Assembly: GCA_905188025.1 (NCBI GenBank)
Contig: CAJJKI010000006.1
Coordinates: 1 to 64,000, forward strand
From: an uncultured Eubacteriales bacterium
GTDB taxonomy: Bacteria > Bacillota_I > Bacilli_A > RF39 > UBA660
Reading direction: 5' to 3'
Length of the DNA stretch: 64,000 nucleotides
Shown: positions 7,254 through 16,230 of the stretch, one piece after another
Layout: every line of letters starts with the position of its first letter
Numbering within the stretch: position 1 is the first letter of the stretch
Notes under the pieces: generated by a model
Seen by the model: the letters and a program-made list of their open reading frames with translations, nothing else
What the model was told of the DNA's origin: nothing
Databases searched by the model: none
Position numbers and translations under genes: made by a program

Positions 7254-9665
7254 ATGTATAATTTTGGTAGACTTGATTTCCCTAATCAGCATGTTAGTTA
7301 TGCTGAAAAACAAGAAGTTGATTGGTATGCTAAATGTTGTGATTACGTTATAGAAGCTGGTATTGCTTGTAAAGCTGATTTTAATGTAGAAGAAAAGTTT
7401 AATATTCTTCTTGGTAATATTCCTAGAGAATATTATAGAAAAACTCTTAATCCTTATAATGAGAAAGATGAAAATCTAACTCGTTTTCCAGCTACTATGC
7501 GTAATTATGATATGATGAAAGGTATTATTAGAAGATATATTGGTGAATATATTAAGAATCCACATGATTTTATTGTTGGAGCTAATAATCCAGAAGTTGT
7601 ATTTGCTAGAGATGCTGAACTTGGTAAACAAATTATGATGCTTGCAGAACAAGCTGTTGCTAAGAAAATACAAGAAAGTTATATGCAGTTTGTTAATGAA
7701 GGTAATAATCCTGAACAATTTAATCCTGAACAAGCTGTTGATATTGAAGCTTTTATTAAAGAATTTAATGAAAATTTTATTGATGATATTAGTGCACAAG
7801 GACAAGATTTAATTAATGTTATTGATGACCTTACTGATGCTTTTACTATATACGCTAGAGCTTATTTTGAATTTGTTGCTTTTGGAGCTTGTTATACATA
7901 TAGAGATGTTGTAGGTAGTCAATTAATTAAACGTGTTGTTAGTGTTAGAGATGCTTTTCCTGTTCCTAACGATAGTATGTTTGCAGAAGATTATGATATG
8001 TTTGCTGAACGTCGTATGTTAACTAAACAACAAATTATAGATGAATTTTATGAATATCTTTCTGAAAAAGAACGTGAAGCTCTTGATACATATTATCAAT
8101 ATAGTGCTACTACTTCTAGCGATAGAGCACTTTTAAATTGGGATAAGTATATGTATTATTTTGGTGATATATGTAGTAAATTTAATAAAGATGATTTACA
8201 ACATATTAAGAACACTAATATAATGGCTCGTGATGCTAATAATGGTTTATTTGAAGTTTGGCATACTGTTTGGAGAGGTGAAATAAAAGAAGGTATTCTT
8301 ACATATAGTAATGGAGCATTTGTTACAACAAGAATTGTTGATGAAACTTATCAGCTTAACCCTGCTGGTGGTGATATTAGTATTGAATGGGTGTGGCGTC
8401 CACAAGTTTATGAGAGCGTTAGAATTGGTTCTCGTGCTACAAGCATATATCCTTATAAGGCTCGTCCTATTGCTTACAATAGGAATGGTAAACTTCCTTA
8501 TAATGGTATTGCAGAACTTTTGCCGGGTTTTGGAAGATTTAGTGTTGTAGATACAGTCATTCCTTATCAAGTATTTCGTAATATAGTTTCTTATCATAGA
8601 GAAATGGCTATTGCTAAAAATAAGATGAATGTTCTTATGATTGCTAAATCTCTTCTTGGTAAAAAACCTGCTGAAACTATATATCGTATGGCTGCTGATG
8701 GAGTGCTTTATATTGATGATGAAGATGACGCTAATCTTGTTAAAGCACAAAATGTTCGTTATCTTGAAAGTCGAATGAATAATTATATTACTGAACTTGG
8801 ACAACTTATTCAAGAGATTGAACAGACTGCTAAAATGGAATGTGATATGACTCCACAACGTTATGGTGAGATTGCTAATAGTGCTGGTAAAGGAGTTACT
8901 GATGAAGCAGTTATTCGTGGAAGTATGGGTTCTGTTATTATTGAATTTATATTTGATAAAATGAGAGAACGAGATTATCAAGCTGAAATGGATTATACTA
9001 AACTTGCTTGGATTGATGGTCTTAATACTTCTTATAAAACTAAAGATGGTGATATTAGATATTTAAGTCTTGATGTTAATAGTCATATATTTGCTAACTA
9101 TATTGTTACTTGTAAAACTTCTGTTAAAGAACGTGAGAAACTTGAACAATATAAACAGCTTGCATTTAGTGCTGCTCAAAATGGTAATATGGATATGGCT
9201 AATGCTGCTATTCGTGGAGATAATGTTGCTCAAATTAGCAAACTTATTGATAAGTATCAAAATATTCAACGTGAGCATGAACTTGATGTTGAACGTGTTT
9301 CTCAACAAACAGAACAACTTCGTCAAGAATTTGAACTTGCTAAGATTGATAGAAAAGCAGAACAAGATAGAGAAACAATTAGAGTTGAAAAATATCTTGA
9401 TAGTCAGATTGAAGCTATGAAAGCAAATGCTAATATTATGAGTTTTGATAATGGTCTTAGTGATGCTGAAAAGAGTCAAGCTGAAGAACGTATGGAAAAT
9501 GCTAGACTTAATCTTGAACGTAGTAAACTTAGTTTAGATGCTCAAAAGACTTCTGTTGAAGCACAACTTAAAGAAAAAGAATTAGCTGTTAAACTTAAAG
9601 AAAGTGATGATAAAGTCAAGATTGCAAAAACAAATAAAAATCGTTATGATAGTAAAAGTAAATAA
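7254..9665 (+). CDS. Portal protein, 803 aa
   Basis: This is the dodecameric head-vertex channel through which DNA is packaged and ejected. The N-terminus (MYNFGRLDFPNQHVSYAEKQ), the NIPREYYRKTLNP and FPATMRNYDMMKGIIRRYIGEY segments and overall length fit crAss-like portals, and position just after the terminase agrees. The C-terminal 170 residues are a long charged coiled coil (QREHELDVERVSQQTEQLRQ onward), probably the barrel or crown inside the head. The ATG at 7254 is 18 bp after the terminase stop. A GC-rich hairpin with a T-rich tail follows, so this gene likely ends the first transcript of the packaging module. Confidence 0.92.
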   Translation: MYNFGRLDFPNQHVSYAEKQEVDWYAKCCDYVIEAGIACKADFNVEEKFNILLGNIPREYYRKTLNPYNEKDENLTRFPATMRNYDMMKGIIRRYIGEYIKNPHDFIVGANNPEVVFARDAELGKQIMMLAEQAVAKKIQESYMQFVNEGNNPEQFNPEQAVDIEAFIKEFNENFIDDISAQGQDLINVIDDLTDAFTIYARAYFEFVAFGACYTYRDVVGSQLIKRVVSVRDAFPVPNDSMFAEDYDMFAERRMLTKQQIIDEFYEYLSEKEREALDTYYQYSATTSSDRALLNWDKYMYYFGDICSKFNKDDLQHIKNTNIMARDANNGLFEVWHTVWRGEIKEGILTYSNGAFVTTRIVDETYQLNPAGGDISIEWVWRPQVYESVRIGSRATSIYPYKARPIAYNRNGKLPYNGIAELLPGFGRFSVVDTVIPYQVFRNIVSYHREMAIAKNKMNVLMIAKSLLGKKPAETIYRMAADGVLYIDDEDDANLVKAQNVRYLESRMNNYITELGQLIQEIEQTAKMECDMTPQRYGEIANSAGKGVTDEAVIRGSMGSVIIEFIFDKMRERDYQAEMDYTKLAWIDGLNTSYKTKDGDIRYLSLDVNSHIFANYIVTCKTSVKEREKLEQYKQLAFSAAQNGNMDMANAAIRGDNVAQISKLIDKYQNIQREHELDVERVSQQTEQLRQEFELAKIDRKAEQDRETIRVEKYLDSQIEAMKANANIMSFDNGLSDAEKSQAEERMENARLNLERSKLSLDAQKTSVEAQLKEKELAVKLKESDDKVKIAKTNKNRYDSKSK

Positions 9666-9696
9666 TCGGCTGTACTTCTAAATTTTGTTCATAATA

Positions 9697-9742
9697 GGGC
9701 TGGACTTGCTTGTGAAAGTAGGTTCGGCCCATTTTCATTTTT
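9697..9742 (+). terminator. Probable Rho-independent terminator after portal
   Basis: GGGCTG (9697-9702) pairs with CGGCCC (9725-9730), and the inner GACTTGC/GTAGGTT arms extend the stem with G.U pairs around a TTGTGAAA loop. A T-rich tail (attttcatttttct) follows. It lies 30 bp after the portal stop. Confidence 0.75.
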
Positions 9743-10007
9743 CTTTACATCACATGAACCATTTTAAGCTCATTCTAAGCACTTTATTCATTTCGTGATA
9801 GATTAATCATTATGATAAAATTTGATTCATACACGGCTTCTCTGAAAGCGACAGGTTAGGTTATCAGTAATAAATATTCTAGTTAGCAATAGTATGTTAG
9901 TCGGCAAATCGGCTTAAAGGTGAACATATTTTAACGATACAAGTAAAACTCGTATTATTATTATAGTTTATATTTGTGATATAGTAATTAATTAAAAACA
10001 AAGAATT
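9743..10007 (+). promoter_or_regulatory. Unexplained 265-bp leader before the scaffold/capsid genes
   Basis: No ORF is convincing here. After the terminator the sequence is less AT-rich than other gaps and not obviously coding: it includes CGGCTTCTCTGAAAGCGAC and AGTCGGCAAATCGGC segments. It precedes the scaffold and major capsid genes, so it is a natural place for a late promoter or a structured 5' leader. I could not fold it into a known riboswitch or a tRNA. Confidence 0.45.
9969..9976 (+). promoter_or_regulatory. Possible Bacteroides-type -7 promoter box
   Basis: TATATTTG matches the Bacteroidales sigma-factor -7 consensus TAnnTTTG and stands 31 bp before the scaffold gene start. A clear -33 TTTG box is not visible at the usual spacing. 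The same TTATATTTGT string occurs before the gene at 32793. AT-rich DNA makes chance matches likely. Confidence 0.35.
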
Positions 10008-11318
10008 ATGCCTAATTTTGATAGTTTTGGTTTTAATGGTGAAACATCTAATGGTGATGGAAAACCTACTGACGACATTACAGACCTTGATACAGGTAAA
10101 ACAGGGCAGTTAGATGCTGATGGTAATTCTATTGATGATATTACTAATAATGGTAATGGAGATGGGAATAGTGATTCTAATGCTAATAAAGATAACCAAT
10201 CTTCATCCTCCACGGGGGGTAAGCCTAATGACAAAGCGAATGACGCTGATGCTGAACATGGTTTAGAAGAAGGTACTATTATCGAAGATGGAGATAATAA
10301 ATATACTGTTGATAAAGACGGTAATCTTATTGACGATAAAGGTAATATCTTTAAAGCTAAAAATGAAGTTGCTGCTTATCTTAAAGAATTTGAAGTAGAA
10401 GATACTAAAGAAGAAAATACTATTGATGTTAAATCAATTCAAGAACTTGTAGGTGTTTCTGTTACTTCAGAAGATGGTAAACCAGTTGCTTTTGATAATA
10501 CTCCTCAAGGAGTTGCAAGTTATATTCAATCCGTTATTGATTTAAAACGTGACGAATTTGCTCAAGCTGGTGTTAATAAATTATTTGAAGATTATCCTAT
10601 TGTTGGTGATTTTCTTAATTATTATGTTGCAAATGGTAATTCATTTGAAGGCTTTGGTGAACTTCGAGATAGAAGCGGTATTGAAGTAGATGAAAATAAT
10701 GTAAGTCAACAAGAAGCTATTGTTCGTGAGGCGTTTAAGGAATTTAATCGTCGTGGTAATGTTGATAAGTATATTCAATATCTTAAAGATAGTAATGAAC
10801 TTTTCAATGTTGCTAAAGAAGAACTTGAAGCTCTTCAGAAAGCTGATAACGAAATGCGTGAAGCTAATGCTAAAAAAGCTATGCGAGTTAAAGCAGAAGA
10901 AGAGAAACAACTTGTGGAATTTTGGAATGGAGTTAAAGAATGTATTGATAAGCGACAGATTGCTGGTTATCGTATTCCCGAAACTGTTATTATTGAACGT
11001 AATGGAAAACAAATTTCTACTACTCCAGAAGATTTCTTCAATTATGTTTATCAAGTTGATGATAAAGGACTTTCTCGTTATGAAAATGATTTAATGAAGT
11101 TATCTCCTGCTGAAAGACGCGATGAAGAACTGCTTAAGGCTTGGCTTAAATATACAGGTAAAGGTTATGATAGTTTGATAGAAATGGCTGTTTCTGATAA
11201 AGAAGCTAAAAAGTTGAAACTTACTGCTAGTCAACGTAAATCTACAAAAGGAGCTATTAAGATAACTAAACCTGACAGTAAAAAAAATGCTCTAATAGAT
11301 GAGCGTTTTGGTTATTAA
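10008..11318 (+). CDS. Putative head scaffolding protein, 436 aa, with GC-rich element 5
   Basis: The gene lies between portal and major capsid protein, the classic scaffold position. The first 120 residues are extremely acidic and low-complexity (Asp/Gly/Asn-rich), and the rest is largely helical and charged (for example KEELEALQKADNEMREANAK). Both are typical of scaffolds that are removed from the mature head. Element copy 5 encodes SSTGGK in the disordered N-terminal part, where an insertion would be tolerated. No protease motif was found. The function is inferred from position and composition. A capsid-associated decoration protein is the alternative. Confidence 0.65.
   Translation: MPNFDSFGFNGETSNGDGKPTDDITDLDTGKTGQLDADGNSIDDITNNGNGDGNSDSNANKDNQSSSSTGGKPNDKANDADAEHGLEEGTIIEDGDNKYTVDKDGNLIDDKGNIFKAKNEVAAYLKEFEVEDTKEENTIDVKSIQELVGVSVTSEDGKPVAFDNTPQGVASYIQSVIDLKRDEFAQAGVNKLFEDYPIVGDFLNYYVANGNSFEGFGELRDRSGIEVDENNVSQQEAIVREAFKEFNRRGNVDKYIQYLKDSNELFNVAKEELEALQKADNEMREANAKKAMRVKAEEEKQLVEFWNGVKECIDKRQIAGYRIPETVIIERNGKQISTTPEDFFNYVYQVDDKGLSRYENDLMKLSPAERRDEELLKAWLKYTGKGYDSLIEMAVSDKEAKKLKLTASQRKSTKGAIKITKPDSKKNALIDERFGY
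10205..10220 (+). repeat. GC-rich dispersed element, copy 5
   Basis: The core is ATCCTCCACGGGGGGT, with CTT/AAG flanks extending the hairpin. It is read in frame as SSTGG within the acidic N-terminal region of the putative scaffold. Confidence 0.75.
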
Positions 11319-11337
11319 CATAATAGTAAATTTGTAG

Positions 11338-12810
11338 ATGAAAACATTACGTGTTATTGGACAAACTCGTTATGAAGATAGAGGTTATTCTAATGAAGAA
11401 TCAATTGCTTATCTTCAACTTCAAAAGCCAGAAGAAATTAATAGTTTTCTGACTTATAATTATGGTATGGATGATGACCGTTTTCCTTTAAGTTTTATTA
11501 CTGAAGGTCAAGGTAGTCGTGGTATTAAAAATGTTGCTACTGTACAATGGACTTGGAAAACTATGGGTCGTATGAAGTTTACAGACTTTGTAACTTACTT
11601 TAATAGTGCTGTTACTAAACCGGGTCAAAATGGTAGTGAATTTGAAGTTCATTTCTCTACTCATTGGTTTATTGAACAACATGGTCTTACTGCTCCCGAT
11701 GGTGTTACTCAAGTTCGTATTCAGAAAGACTTAGGTGAATCTGCTTATGGTTATGCTTATCTTTTGAAACTTACTTCTCCTAATCCTGATGCTTATGTTG
11801 ACCCTCAATGGTTGGCTAAAGGTATGTATTGGGCAATGAGTGCTCCTACTGTTTCTGAATCTTATTCTAAAGGTAATAGAAGCAATACTATGGGTCCTGC
11901 TGGAATGACTTCTCAACTTGAGTTTTATCGTTATTCTAAAGAAATAGCTGGTAATCTTGCTAATGTTGTTACTCAATATCAATTCCAAAATGATAATGGT
12001 GGTACTTCTAATCTTTGGATTAACGAAGAGATGCGACAGTTCAACTTGCACATGAGAGTAATGAACGAAGAACGTTTGTGGAAGTCTGAATATAACCGTT
12101 TACCTGATGGTACTATTCCTTTGAAAGACCATGATAATGGTAAACCTATTCCTCGTACTGCTGGTATGTTAGAAATTTGTCGTGAATCTAACTACGATAC
12201 TTATGGTGAAGTTCTGACTGTTAATAAACTTGAACGTACAATCGGTGATGTTCTTGACCGTGATACTCAAGATGGTGATAAGAATGTAACTCTTATGGGT
12301 GGCAAAGGATTTATTCGTGACTTTGAAATGGCTATCAGAACTGATGCTAAAGAAAACGGATTTATTACTCCTCTTGGTGAAAAGATGATTCAAGATAATG
12401 GTGATGGTCTTTCTTATGGACGTTACTTTAATAAGTATAAAACTCCAGATGGATATACTATTACTGTTATTCATAATGCTTATTTCGATAAGGGTACTGA
12501 TGCTGAAGCTGCTAAGCAAAATGGTATGATTCATCCTACTACCGGTTTGCCTATTACTTCTCATCAAGCTGCTTTGATTGATATGAGTAATTATAAAGGT
12601 AATCAGAATGTTCGTATAGTACGTCAAAAAGGACAGGCTTATAAAGCTAAAGTTATTGAGGGTATGACCGATATTCCTAGTTGCTGGGGATTGCCTAATA
12701 CTAATCATGCAGCTACTGAAATTGATATGGCTCGTTATGAAGTTAAAGGCTCTATTGGTTTGCAGGTAGATAACACTACTAAGATGTTCTTATTGAAATG
12801 TGTATTATAA
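11338..12810 (+). CDS. Major capsid protein, HK97 fold, 490 aa
   Basis: The main shell protein. Length (about 490 aa), position after portal and scaffold, and segments such as GYSNEESIAYLQLQKPEEIN, FSTHWFIEQHGLTAPDG and the C-terminal VKGSIGLQVDNTTKMFLLKC fit crAss-like major capsid proteins of the HK97 fold. It uses a more balanced codon set (more CGT, GGT, AAC and ATC) than the tail genes, as expected for the most highly expressed gene. No leader peptide to be cleaved is evident. The string TAAATTTG just before the ATG is too close to the start to be a promoter. Confidence 0.93.
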   Translation: MKTLRVIGQTRYEDRGYSNEESIAYLQLQKPEEINSFLTYNYGMDDDRFPLSFITEGQGSRGIKNVATVQWTWKTMGRMKFTDFVTYFNSAVTKPGQNGSEFEVHFSTHWFIEQHGLTAPDGVTQVRIQKDLGESAYGYAYLLKLTSPNPDAYVDPQWLAKGMYWAMSAPTVSESYSKGNRSNTMGPAGMTSQLEFYRYSKEIAGNLANVVTQYQFQNDNGGTSNLWINEEMRQFNLHMRVMNEERLWKSEYNRLPDGTIPLKDHDNGKPIPRTAGMLEICRESNYDTYGEVLTVNKLERTIGDVLDRDTQDGDKNVTLMGGKGFIRDFEMAIRTDAKENGFITPLGEKMIQDNGDGLSYGRYFNKYKTPDGYTITVIHNAYFDKGTDAEAAKQNGMIHPTTGLPITSHQAALIDMSNYKGNQNVRIVRQKGQAYKAKVIEGMTDIPSCWGLPNTNHAATEIDMARYEVKGSIGLQVDNTTKMFLLKCVL

Positions 12811-12835
12811 TCATTTAAAAGAAGCTATTTAAGAT

Positions 12836-13993
12836 ATGGATTTTAACAAAGTAAATGAAGCTAATAAAGCAGGAGAAAATACTCCTGCTGCTTCTAATAT
12901 AAATACAGATAAACAGGTTATACCCCCCGTAGAGGATGGAGTAGATAAACAGCCTGCTAATACAGTAGGATTTAGAGATGAAAGTCTTGATGAACCTTAT
13001 ACTGAAAAACGAACTATTACTATTAATTTAGTTACTAATTATTCATTATATCGTAGAGTTAATGATAAAACATTACCTAAACGAATGGATAAGATTGGTA
13101 GTTGTGTTCGTAGTTCTCGTACTCTTTCTTCTAATAAAGGTGAGATTGAATCTTATTTTCCTGCTTTAATTGGTCTTGCTCCTAATAATGAAAACTTTAT
13201 TTCACGGGTTAAGGCTTATCTTAATAATATTAGTGTTTCAGTTGATGAACTAGGTAAGACTTTTGATATTTCTTTCTTTTGGAATCGTAAACGAGATTAT
13301 CTTCGTTTTAGAGCCGAAGAAGAAGCTATTGAAACTGCTTATATGAATAGTGACCGTAAAGGAGTTAAAGAACTTAGAGAAGCTCTTGAAGCTAAGATTA
13401 CTAAGTTAAATCTTCTTGAAAGTGAAAAGTATAAATATGGTTATCCTATTGTTCTTGATGATTATCTAATTTATCGTCATTGTTTATTGTATAAAGATGT
13501 AGCTAAAGATATTGCTCTTATTAATTCTGACCCATCTATTAGATTTTATTTTAAAGATGACCAAAGAGAAGCTGAGCGTCTTGCTAAACATCGTCAGGAA
13601 ATTAATTCTGCTAAAGGCAATTATGTTAAACTTCTCACGAATAGTGATTTGTTTGATGCTGTATTTATTCAATACTGTGTTGCCAATAATATTAATATTC
13701 CTAACGGTATGGCTATGGATACTGTCGATAAACAAACTCATCTTGATAAATTTAGTACAAATGAACCTGCTAAGTTTAATAAACTTTGCAATGATAAAGA
13801 TATTACTATTAAATCTTTAATTGAGGTTCTTATTTCTCGTGGAGAATTTATCAGAGCAATTCATAATCAGAATATTACTACTCCTGATGGTGAGTTCATT
13901 GGTGCTAATGTTAAAGAAGCTGTTACATGGTTTAAGAATCCTACCAATAGTGCTCTTGTTAGTGCTTATAAAAATAAACTTAAAAACATTTGA
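12836..13993 (+). CDS. Virion structural protein next to capsid gene, 385 aa, with GC-rich element 6
   Basis: This is a soluble protein with a disordered first 60 residues (MDFNKVNEANKAGENTPAAS), a strand-rich part (RTITINLVTNYSLYRRV) and a helical remainder. Its place right after the major capsid gene, followed by head-tail genes, suggests a capsid-associated or connector role, but I cannot name the family. Element copy 6 is inserted in the disordered part: the protein reads DKQ-VIPPVEDGV-DKQ, so a 12-residue insertion duplicated DKQ. The TGA stop is followed within 2 bp by the next start. Confidence 0.75.
   Translation: MDFNKVNEANKAGENTPAASNINTDKQVIPPVEDGVDKQPANTVGFRDESLDEPYTEKRTITINLVTNYSLYRRVNDKTLPKRMDKIGSCVRSSRTLSSNKGEIESYFPALIGLAPNNENFISRVKAYLNNISVSVDELGKTFDISFFWNRKRDYLRFRAEEEAIETAYMNSDRKGVKELREALEAKITKLNLLESEKYKYGYPIVLDDYLIYRHCLLYKDVAKDIALINSDPSIRFYFKDDQREAERLAKHRQEINSAKGNYVKLLTNSDLFDAVFIQYCVANNINIPNGMAMDTVDKQTHLDKFSTNEPAKFNKLCNDKDITIKSLIEVLISRGEFIRAIHNQNITTPDGEFIGANVKEAVTWFKNPTNSALVSAYKNKLKNI
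12907..12952 (-). repeat. GC-rich dispersed element, copy 6, with 10-bp flanking direct repeats
   Basis: The core on + is ACCCCCCGTAGAGGAT at 12922-12937. AGATAAACAG is found at 12907-12916 and again at 12943-12952, exactly flanking a 26-bp GC-rich insert. The total gain of 36 bp is 12 codons, so the frame is kept. This is the clearest insertion footprint in the window. Confidence 0.85.
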
Positions 13994-13995
13994 TT

Positions 13996-14694
13996 ATGAA
14001 CATTGGGGAGATGCACGTGACGTTCAGAGAACTGGCACAACAGATGGGTATGCAGACCGTTCGTGCTATTCTCATGGAAGATATAGATATTTGTCTTAAT
14101 GCTGCTATAATTGAAAAAGCTAGAAATGTAATAGTAGAAAACGTTGGACCTGTTCCTTATAATGATAAGGTTGCTCGACAAAATGCTTCTATTAGTCCTG
14201 TTAATGCTCTTAGAACTTTATACACAGCGGGTACTGTTAACGGCGGAGATATTACAGGTGGTGGAACAGAAGTTGACCCTTATAAAATTAATATTGATAG
14301 CGACGGAATAATGCTATATACAGGCTTTCAAGTTAGTTATAATGGCAAGACAATTTATGATTGCAGAATTATTGAAGCTGAAGATTTAGGTCAAACGCTA
14401 AGAGATTTCTGTAATCGTGCTGCGAAAGATGCTCCGATAGTTACTATATTTGGTGATGAATCTGGTATTAATGTTAATATATATACTGGACGTAATAATA
14501 CAGTTAAACCTCAATTAGTTAAATATCTTTATATCAAAGAACCTGCTAAAGTTAAATTTGATGAAGATAGAGAAGAAGATTGGGTTAATTGTGATTTACC
14601 TCCTTATTTACATATGGAAATAGTTATGCGTGCAGTACAGATTTATCTTGCTAGTATTGGTGCTACTTCTAATGGAGCTGATAAACAAAGTTAA
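13996..14694 (+). CDS. Structural protein, probable head-tail connector component, 232 aa
   Basis: I use the ATG at 13996; an in-frame TTG at 13990 overlaps the previous stop and is unlikely. The protein starts MNIGEMHVTFRELAQQMGMQ with a helical N-terminal third, then strand-rich sequence (YTGFQVSYNGKTIYDCRIIE) and a C-terminal helix. It keeps the head-module order after the capsid gene, which points to a ring or connector protein below the portal. This is inferred from synteny, not from a motif. The first 90 bp use GC-richer codons (ACG, GTG, CAG, CTG) than the rest, a possible recombination patch. Confidence 0.7.
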   Translation: MNIGEMHVTFRELAQQMGMQTVRAILMEDIDICLNAAIIEKARNVIVENVGPVPYNDKVARQNASISPVNALRTLYTAGTVNGGDITGGGTEVDPYKINIDSDGIMLYTGFQVSYNGKTIYDCRIIEAEDLGQTLRDFCNRAAKDAPIVTIFGDESGINVNIYTGRNNTVKPQLVKYLYIKEPAKVKFDEDREEDWVNCDLPPYLHMEIVMRAVQIYLASIGATSNGADKQS

Positions 14695-14713
14695 ACTCTA
14701 AATTAAATTAAAA

Positions 14714-15577
14714 ATGAGACAGTTTTTGTTAGCGGGCAATGTCGCTTATGGAGCGAGCTTACCTCTTGCTGCTGGAGCGGTTGCTTTTACTTATCTTGCT
14801 AATGGCAAGGAAACTATTGACGCTGACGGTACTAAGATTACCGATAAGTTTTACATTAATCTTGGTCGTGAAGCAAATGGCCCAGTAGTTCTTCCAGCTT
14901 ATAAGAAACATCTTACTTTTGTTAAAGGTGTTTATCAAGCTGCTACTACTTTCTCTGCTAATCTTACTATCGGAGATGTAAATGCTTATTCTGATTATTC
15001 TATTATGATTGTGAAAAAAGGATTAAAGTTCAATGAACGTAATCGTTGGACTGCTACCATTCATACTGGTCTTAATCCTACTGCTAATGATGTAGTAAAG
15101 AAATTAGCTAACCAAATTAATAATAATACTGTTGGGCATGGTATTAAAGCAACTGTTGCTGAGGCTAAAATTACTTTAACTGCTGAATCTAAAGGTGTTG
15201 ATTATGAAATTCTTGGTGCTGATGAATTAGTTGATATAGCTGTTACAGTTACAACTCACGGTTTACCTGCTTATGGTGACGCTGCTTATATTACAGATTT
15301 AGCTAATAAAGCTGCTGCTGATGCCGGTATTGAATATACTTACCGTGATACTTATACTGAACTGTATCCTGCATATCCTATTAATCCTTTAAAACAACCT
15401 GACAGTGCAGATGCTGGATATACTATCTTTACTCTTCGTTTTGCTGTTCCACGTGAAATGAAAACTAGAGATGAAGTTGTTCATCAGATTGTACAGATTG
15501 CGTTCCCTACTGGAGCTGCTGCTATTGCAACTGTTGAAACTATCCTTAAAGCTATTGCTACTGAAGAAAAAGCATAA
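14714..15577 (+). CDS. Abundant virion protein, possibly capsid auxiliary or tail component, 287 aa
   Basis: The sequence is alanine- and glycine-rich with many beta strands and no membrane anchor apart from a mildly hydrophobic N-terminus (LPLAAGAVAFTYLANG). The DDV-KKLANQI region (about 125-160) resembles a repeated small alpha/beta unit seen in phage decoration or tail-tube proteins. It has the same balanced codon use as the major capsid gene, suggesting high copy number. A strong hairpin with a T-rich tail follows, so it likely ends the head operon. An auxiliary capsid protein is the best guess. Confidence in the role is low but the gene is certain. Confidence 0.75.
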   Translation: MRQFLLAGNVAYGASLPLAAGAVAFTYLANGKETIDADGTKITDKFYINLGREANGPVVLPAYKKHLTFVKGVYQAATTFSANLTIGDVNAYSDYSIMIVKKGLKFNERNRWTATIHTGLNPTANDVVKKLANQINNNTVGHGIKATVAEAKITLTAESKGVDYEILGADELVDIAVTVTTHGLPAYGDAAYITDLANKAAADAGIEYTYRDTYTELYPAYPINPLKQPDSADAGYTIFTLRFAVPREMKTRDEVVHQIVQIAFPTGAAAIATVETILKAIATEEKA

Positions 15578-15622
15578 CCTACTACCCGACTTGATTAGGT
15601 AAATATTAGGTAATATTAATCA

Positions 15623-15675
15623 AATAGGGGCTATTGGTGTTAGCATTAGTGTTAATACTGATAGTCCCTATTTTC
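15623..15675 (+). terminator. Probable terminator ending the head module
   Basis: AATAGGG-g-CTAT (15623-15634) pairs with ATAG-t-CCCTATT (15661-15672) and is followed by tttcg. A smaller TTGATTA/TAATCAA stem (15591-15597 and 15617-15623) precedes it. The gap contains no gene. Confidence 0.6.
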
Positions 15676-15687
15676 GTATTCATAAAA

Positions 15688-16221
15688 ATGGAATTAATAC
15701 AAAATGCTTTTGAACAAGGTCTAGTTCCCGGTATTGTTATTGTTATTTATCTTATTATTAATAAAATAATTGATAATAACAAAAAAGACCCTCTTGATGA
15801 TATTGCCAAACTTCTTAATATAGTTACTAAAGATATTATTGATAAAGATAGAGAAAAGTCTAAAGCTGTAGTTTCTATTGCTATGGTTAATGCAGCTTCA
15901 GAATGTGCTAAATTTGTTGCTTCTACTATTATTACTAATAATGTTGATAGTAACCGTGACCAAATCGAATATAATGCTCGACACTTAGTTAATAGCGTTT
16001 ATTACGATGCTTATTCTAAACTTAATATGTATCATGGAGATGAAGATTATCTTAGTCATTATATGAGAGAAGAATGGAAAGAAGATATATATGGCGATAT
16101 TATTAATATAATTTATAATAAACATCTTGATTCTAATCAACGTATTCTTGCGTTTAATAAACGTGTTGATATTAGAGTTAGTGATTATACTGCATATATT
16201 ATTAATAAGGCTTTTAAATAA
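15688..16221 (+). CDS. Hypothetical protein with one membrane helix, 177 aa
   Basis: The ATG at 15688 is chosen; the longer frame from a TTG at 15634 would run through the terminator hairpin. The N-terminus has a hydrophobic helix (residues about 10-25, GLVPGIVIVIYLIINKII), followed by a charged helical domain (DPLDDIAKLLNIVTKDIIDKDREKSK) and a Tyr/Asp-rich C-terminal half. It looks like a small membrane-anchored virion or host-envelope protein. It starts the tail-fibre region. No family recognised. Confidence 0.7.
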   Translation: MELIQNAFEQGLVPGIVIVIYLIINKIIDNNKKDPLDDIAKLLNIVTKDIIDKDREKSKAVVSIAMVNAASECAKFVASTIITNNVDSNRDQIEYNARHLVNSVYYDAYSKLNMYHGDEDYLSHYMREEWKEDIYGDIINIIYNKHLDSNQRILAFNKRVDIRVSDYTAYIINKAFK

Positions 16222-16230
16222 GATAATATT

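Noticed and set aside
8247..8981. 244-aa minus-strand ORF inside the portal gene
   Set aside because: Ser/Asn/Ile-rich mirror of T-ending portal codons. The portal frame is continuous and conserved in type.
9743..10007. tRNA or tmRNA gene in the leader
   Set aside because: No cloverleaf arms, anticodon stem or CCA end could be traced.
11327..11334. TAAATTTG as a Bacteroides-type promoter for the capsid gene
   Set aside because: It ends 3 bp before the ATG, leaving no room for a leader. It is explained by AT-rich composition.
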